From Ensifer sp. WSM1721 (lineage in GTDB: Bacteria; Pseudomonadota; Alphaproteobacteria; Rhizobiales; Rhizobiaceae), in NCBI RefSeq assembly GCF_000513895.2, contig NZ_CP165782.1:3024501-3088500 (forward strand): 64,000 nt of DNA, written 5' to 3'. Of this stretch, positions 61,438 through 64,000 are shown piece by piece; the first letter of the stretch is position 1; each line of letters opens with the position of its first letter. Position numbers and translations under genes: made by a program. The notes beneath the pieces are model-generated. The model did no database searches and had not been told where the DNA came from. It saw nothing but the letters and a program-made list of their open reading frames with translations.

Positions 61438-61511
61438 CAAGGACAAAGACATGCAGCAATTCAAAGGCTACAGCGACCTTTGCGCGTCTGGTAAAACGCG
61501 CGGCGCTGTAG
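61438..61511 (-). repeat. 100-bp palindromic mosaic element, copy 4 (inverted, truncated)
   Basis: Reverse complement of the element at 46470: CCTACAGCGCCG, CCAGACGCGCAAAGGTCGCT, CCTTTGAATTGCTGCATG and TTGTCCTTGAG, where it stops. The TTTAAGGA/ATGCAG half of the terminal hairpin is missing, so this copy is truncated. Confidence 0.8.
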
Positions 61512-61547
61512 GCATGAGCGACAAGCGAAGTTTCCCCGGCAAAGGTC

Positions 61548-61700
61548 TCAATGCATGGTCCGGGACCATTCCTCTTTGAGGATCCGGAATGCATCTTCGA
61601 GCGCCGCGACGAGAACATCGGTGAGCTCGTCGCCGTCATTGTTCATGAGGTAGAGGGCGACCGTCGAATCCCGCGGGTCGCTGTCAATCTCGCTAGACAT
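61548..61700 (-). CDS. Small acidic protein, 50 residues
   Basis: ATG at 61700 to TGA at 61548 encodes 50 residues, beginning MSSEIDSDPRDSTVALYLMN and ending ILKEEWSRTMH. The protein is rich in Asp and Glu (calculated by eye as clearly acidic), with no membrane segment or signal peptide. AAGGACGATGAG just upstream of the ATG is a plausible ribosome binding site, and codon use has the GC3 bias of real genes here. I do not recognise it. The NNDGDELTDVLVAALEDAF stretch could be a short amphipathic helix. Confidence 0.55.
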   Translation of the reverse strand: MSSEIDSDPRDSTVALYLMNNDGDELTDVLVAALEDAFRILKEEWSRTMH

Positions 61701-61811
61701 CTCATCGTCCTTTTCGCCGCGTTACATCCCGGCTGTTGGCGCGATGGTAGAAAGGCTGACTTGCGCCGAGCTTGAGGGGCGACGAGAGGAAGCGCGGCGC
61801 CGCCTCTTGCC

Positions 61812-61862
61812 GTCATCCCCCCTTGTGGGGGAGATGGCCGACAGGGCAGAGGGTGCCAGCGA
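61812..61862. repeat. Short GATG/CATC inverted repeat element
   Basis: CATCCCCCC-TTGT-GGGGGAGATG (61814-61836) followed by GCCGACAGGGCAGAGGG. It is a compact hairpin of a family distinct from the RIME-like copies, placed before the gene at 61914. Confidence 0.55.
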
Positions 61863-61913
61863 GCACCGAGATGTTTTTTGCTCGCCCTGTCGCTCCTGGC
61901 ACGGTAGACGACG

Positions 61914-62459
61914 ATGGAAATCACTGTCGGAACCAAGATGGCGAAGAAAACGAAGCGCGATGAGCTCCACCTGCAACGGCTCAAGACCGATTTCCCGGAC
62001 ATCCACGCCGCGCTGCTCACCGGGGAGATCCCGTCATTGCGCAAAGCGCTCGTCCTCGCTGGCCTGAAGCCGGAGCGTACCCGGCTCGATAAGCTCAAGA
62101 ACTCCTGGATGAAGGCGAGCGATGTCGAGCGCGATAGCTTCCTGACATGGCTCGCCGCCAAAGGCGCGCTGCCCGCGACCGCCACCCCGTCCGTTCCCTC
62201 TCCGGCAGCGGATGTGCGGCCCGCCGGAACCCCGATCGCCAGCGGCCGCTACCTGCTTCCCTCCACCATCGCCGAGATCCGGACGATCATGGCCCGGCGC
62301 CGGCTGAGCCCCAACGACGTGATGCGCGAACTGGGCTTCCCGCCCGATGGCCGGCCGCTCGCTCGCGCGGTGACCCGCAACGCGAGCCTCAGACTGTCGG
62401 TGATCGCGGCATTGGAGGTGTGGCTCAAGAGGAATGCGGGGCCCGAGCCGAGCCCATAA
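61914..62459 (+). CDS. Unrecognised protein with a possible helix-turn-helix
   Basis: A 181-residue protein with two charged helical domains separated by a Pro/Ala/Ser-rich linker (residues 85-110). The N-terminal half (FPDIHAALLTGEIPSLRKAL, then GLKPERTRLDKLKNSW) and the C-terminal half (RTIMARRRLSPNDVMRELGF) both look like DNA-binding helical folds, but I recognise no family. A second ATG at 61938, with GGAA upstream, would start at MAKKTKRDEL. It sits 114 bp before the DUF429 gene, which runs the same way. No function is claimed. Confidence 0.72.
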   Translation: MEITVGTKMAKKTKRDELHLQRLKTDFPDIHAALLTGEIPSLRKALVLAGLKPERTRLDKLKNSWMKASDVERDSFLTWLAAKGALPATATPSVPSPAADVRPAGTPIASGRYLLPSTIAEIRTIMARRRLSPNDVMRELGFPPDGRPLARAVTRNASLRLSVIAALEVWLKRNAGPEPSP

Positions 62460-62573
62460 GCTTGGCCGCCCATTGCGGACCTAACGAGCCTCAAACAGGG
62501 ATGTTTGTACCGGATGCATGGGTAACACTTCGGTGAGCATCGACCCCGCCCGGGAACCGACGACGGAGAGGAA

Positions 62574-63359
62574 ATGCCCTTTCGCAACCTGGCACTGCTC
62601 GGCATCGACGTCGGTTATTCGCACTCGCGCGCGACCACCGGTCTCGCCTGGAGCATCGGCGGCGATTGCGACGTCGCAAGGACGCACACCGATTGGGAGC
62701 GCCGCCACCGCCACATTCCCGCTTCGGCTAAATTCGCCGTCATCGCTATCGACGGCCCCCTGACGCCGCCGGATGCCCCCGACGATCTCGACCGCCTCTG
62801 CGAACGCCTCTTCACCCGCGGCGCCTTCCAGAAACGCTGCAAGCCGGGCCTCAGCCAGCACGGCCACGGCCGAGCTTTGAGAAAAGCCGCCGCCGAGACC
62901 GCCGCGCAGGTGAGCCACCTTTCGGACGCGACGACGATCGGCAAAGCCGTCATTCCCGGCACCACTATCATCGAAGCCTTCCCCAACGCCTTTCTCGGCG
63001 TTCTTCTTGCGGATGAGCGTTTTGCTATGTCGAAGGCACCGAAGCGGAAGAAGTTCGATTGGCTGTATGACCATGCGGTCGAGGCCGGCGTCTTCGAAAC
63101 GCTGCTTGGTTTTCTCGGGTGGAAGAACGAGTGCCTGCTTCGGAAGGTCGCGATCGAACGCGATCATGAAAAGCGGGCAGCGTGGGTGTGCCTGCTGACA
63201 GCTGGATGTGCTGCTGTTGGTAAGTCGGAGATTATTGGCGACGAGGCCGGAGGCTGGATCTGGTTGCCGCCGGCGGAGCTTTGGACAGGGTGGGCGAGGC
63301 AGGGTTTGGCAGAGAGCAGGGCAGCAGTCTCGGCGCGCAGCAGTCATGCGCCGGCTTGA
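62574..63359 (+). CDS. DUF429 protein (predicted RNase H-like nuclease)
   Basis: A 261-residue protein with the DUF429 architecture. It begins with a strand-turn LLGIDVGYSHSRATTGLAW whose Asp resembles the first acidic residue of RNase H-fold nucleases. KFAVIAIDGPLTPPD supplies a second Asp, and the EAFPNAFLG block is a family hallmark. GGAGAGGAA precedes the ATG. Function is unproven. The gene ends 7 bp before the mature end of the convergent tRNA-Ser. Confidence 0.85.
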   Translation: MPFRNLALLGIDVGYSHSRATTGLAWSIGGDCDVARTHTDWERRHRHIPASAKFAVIAIDGPLTPPDAPDDLDRLCERLFTRGAFQKRCKPGLSQHGHGRALRKAAAETAAQVSHLSDATTIGKAVIPGTTIIEAFPNAFLGVLLADERFAMSKAPKRKKFDWLYDHAVEAGVFETLLGFLGWKNECLLRKVAIERDHEKRAAWVCLLTAGCAAVGKSEIIGDEAGGWIWLPPAELWTGWARQGLAESRAAVSARSSHAPA

Positions 63360-63366
63360 ACGTTAC

Positions 63367-63456
63367 TGGCGGAGAGGGGGGGATTCGAACCCCCGATGGG
63401 CTTGCACCCATGCCGCATTTCGAGTGCGGTGCATTCAACCACTCTGCCACCTCTCC
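63367..63456 (-). tRNA. tRNA-Ser (anticodon CGA)
   Basis: On the minus strand a 90-nt class II tRNA: acceptor GGAGAGG/CCTCTCC, D-arm GTGGCAGAGTGGTTGAATGC, anticodon stem-loop CGCACTCGAAATGCG with anticodon CGA, a long variable arm (GGGTGCAAGCCC), T-arm GGGGGTTCGAATCCCCC, discriminator G and an encoded CCA. It reads UCG codons, which are frequent in this GC-rich genome. Confidence 0.97.
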
Positions 63457-63560
63457 GCGGGGCCGGTTGGCGCTCTCTCAAGCGCGGCCGGTTCATAGCG
63501 GCAGTTTCCGCCGCTGGCAAGGGGCTCGCGGAAGAATATCTGCGATATGGTGGCTTTCAC

Positions 63561-63588
63561 CTTGACAAGCAAGATCGATTCTCTTAAT
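63561..63588 (+). promoter_or_regulatory. Candidate promoter of rplU
   Basis: CTTGAC (63561-63566), a 16-bp spacer and CTTAAT (63583-63588). The -35 is an exact match to the rhizobial CTTGAC; the -10 is partial. A leader of about 165 nt would result. The 301-bp gap 63457-63757 holds no gene that I can support. Confidence 0.35.
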
Positions 63589-63712
63589 CCGCGCCATGAG
63601 GTGGTGTGGTCTGACCATGCCGCGCGGGGTACAAGCTTGTGCCCTCTCACTGGCGAAGGTCAAGGTTTCCGAGGCGCTTCGCTCCAACGTAACGACTGAC
63701 AAAAAGACGGCC

Positions 63713-63727
63713 TTGCCTTTCAGGCAA
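63713..63727 (+). other. Leader hairpin upstream of rplU
   Basis: TTGCCT-TTC-AGGCAA, 31 bp before the rplU ATG. A small stem in a ribosomal protein leader could take part in autoregulation, but no known L21 leader motif is recognised. Confidence 0.35.
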
Positions 63728-63757
63728 AGAGCCGGACCGAACATGAAAGGATAAAAT

Positions 63758-64000
63758 ATGTTCGCAGTCATCAAGACCGGCGGTAAGCAGTACCGCGTGG
63801 CAGCCAATGACGTCATCACCATCGAAAAGCTCGAAGGCGTTGCTGGCGACAAGATCGAATTCACCGAGATCCTGATGGTCGGCGCCGGCGCCGATGCCAC
63901 CGTCGGTGCTCCGTTTGTCGAAGGTGCCGTAGTCAGCGCCGAGGTTGTGGACCAGGGCCGCGCCAAGAAGGTCATCGCCTTCAAGAAGCGTCGCCGCCAG
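63758..64000 (+). CDS. rplU: 50S ribosomal protein L21, 3' end outside window
   Basis: The first 81 codons of L21: [20 protein letters not shown], then the [13 protein letters not shown] segment and the start of the basic [10 protein letters not shown] region that contacts 23S rRNA. GAAAGGA precedes the ATG. rpmA (L27) would be expected downstream, outside the window. Confidence 0.96.
   Translation, partial: MFAVIKTGGKQYRVAANDVITIEKLEGVAGDKIEFTEILMVGAGADATVGAPFVEGAVVSAEVVDQGRAKKVIAFKKRRRQ

Noticed and set aside
46470..61511. The repeated TTTCAGACGCAC/GCTGTA blocks as a possible CRISPR array
   Set aside because: The copies are kilobases apart, in both orientations, with different flanks and no regular spacers or cas genes.

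Overview
This window looks like chromosomal DNA of a fast-growing rhizobium, most likely Sinorhizobium/Ensifer. The reasons are high GC with strong GC3 bias, mdh-sucCDAB and sdhCDAB operons in the rhizobial arrangement, an F1-only atpHAGDC operon, an Omp19-type lipoprotein, a Mic60-type gene beside hemC/hemD/hemY, and several families of small palindromic intergenic repeats typical of Rhizobiaceae. I saw no transposase, integrase, phage module or CRISPR array. The species call is inference from gene content and order, not from a search.

Layout. 1-3.4 kb: 3' end of a SitD-like metal permease, a DUF6030-like membrane protein, and a divergent Lrp regulator/saccharopine-dehydrogenase-like pair. 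3.7-8.8 kb (minus): F1 ATP synthase atpHAGDC. 9-16.5 kb: small membrane protein, priA, transaldolase, an acyltransferase, xerC, a TraB/GumN protein and a DUF2867 protein. 16.6-27.8 kb (minus): TCA cycle block, mdh-sucC-sucD-sucA-sucB, then a tightly overlapping LysE/secreted protein/SDR set leading into lpdA (E3). 28-29.8 kb: zapE and omp19. 30-37.5 kb: a carbohydrate ABC importer (minus) facing a ROK regulator, a Gfo/Idh/MocA dehydrogenase and a ThuA-domain protein (plus). These have the same parts as the rhizobial thuEFGKAB trehalose/maltitol system, but arranged as two divergent arms. 37.5-41.7 kb (minus): exported MsrA and sdhCDAB. 42-46.4 kb: a histidine/arginine-rich secreted protein, then methyltransferase, EVE, YciI, gpsA and tsaD (minus). 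46.6-52.7 kb (plus): hemC-hemD, Mic60-like, hemY, TerB-like and a glutamine amidotransferase. 52.9-57.6 kb: yggT, DUF167, ppa, a secreted protein, a GNAT and typA/bipA. 57.7-63.4 kb: Tat-exported PhoD, KTSC protein, amidase, a 50-residue acidic protein, an unrecognised protein, DUF429 and tRNA-Ser(CGA). The window ends inside rplU.

How the genes fit together. Much of the window serves aerobic energy metabolism: malate dehydrogenase, succinyl-CoA synthetase, 2-oxoglutarate dehydrogenase E1/E2/E3 and succinate dehydrogenase supply electrons and the proton gradient that F1Fo uses, with haem synthesis nearby. The most distinctive possible unit is the thu-like importer and catabolic island, whose substrate cannot be read from the sequence. 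The most distinctive non-coding signal is a set of recurring mosaic repeats: four copies of one element of about 100 bp, a family of inverted C-rich/G-rich elements, and a three-module composite in front of the DUF167 gene that supplies its apparent ribosome binding site, ATG and first codons.

Limits. No similarity searches were run. Family names come from motif and sequence recognition, and promoters and operators are visual candidates.
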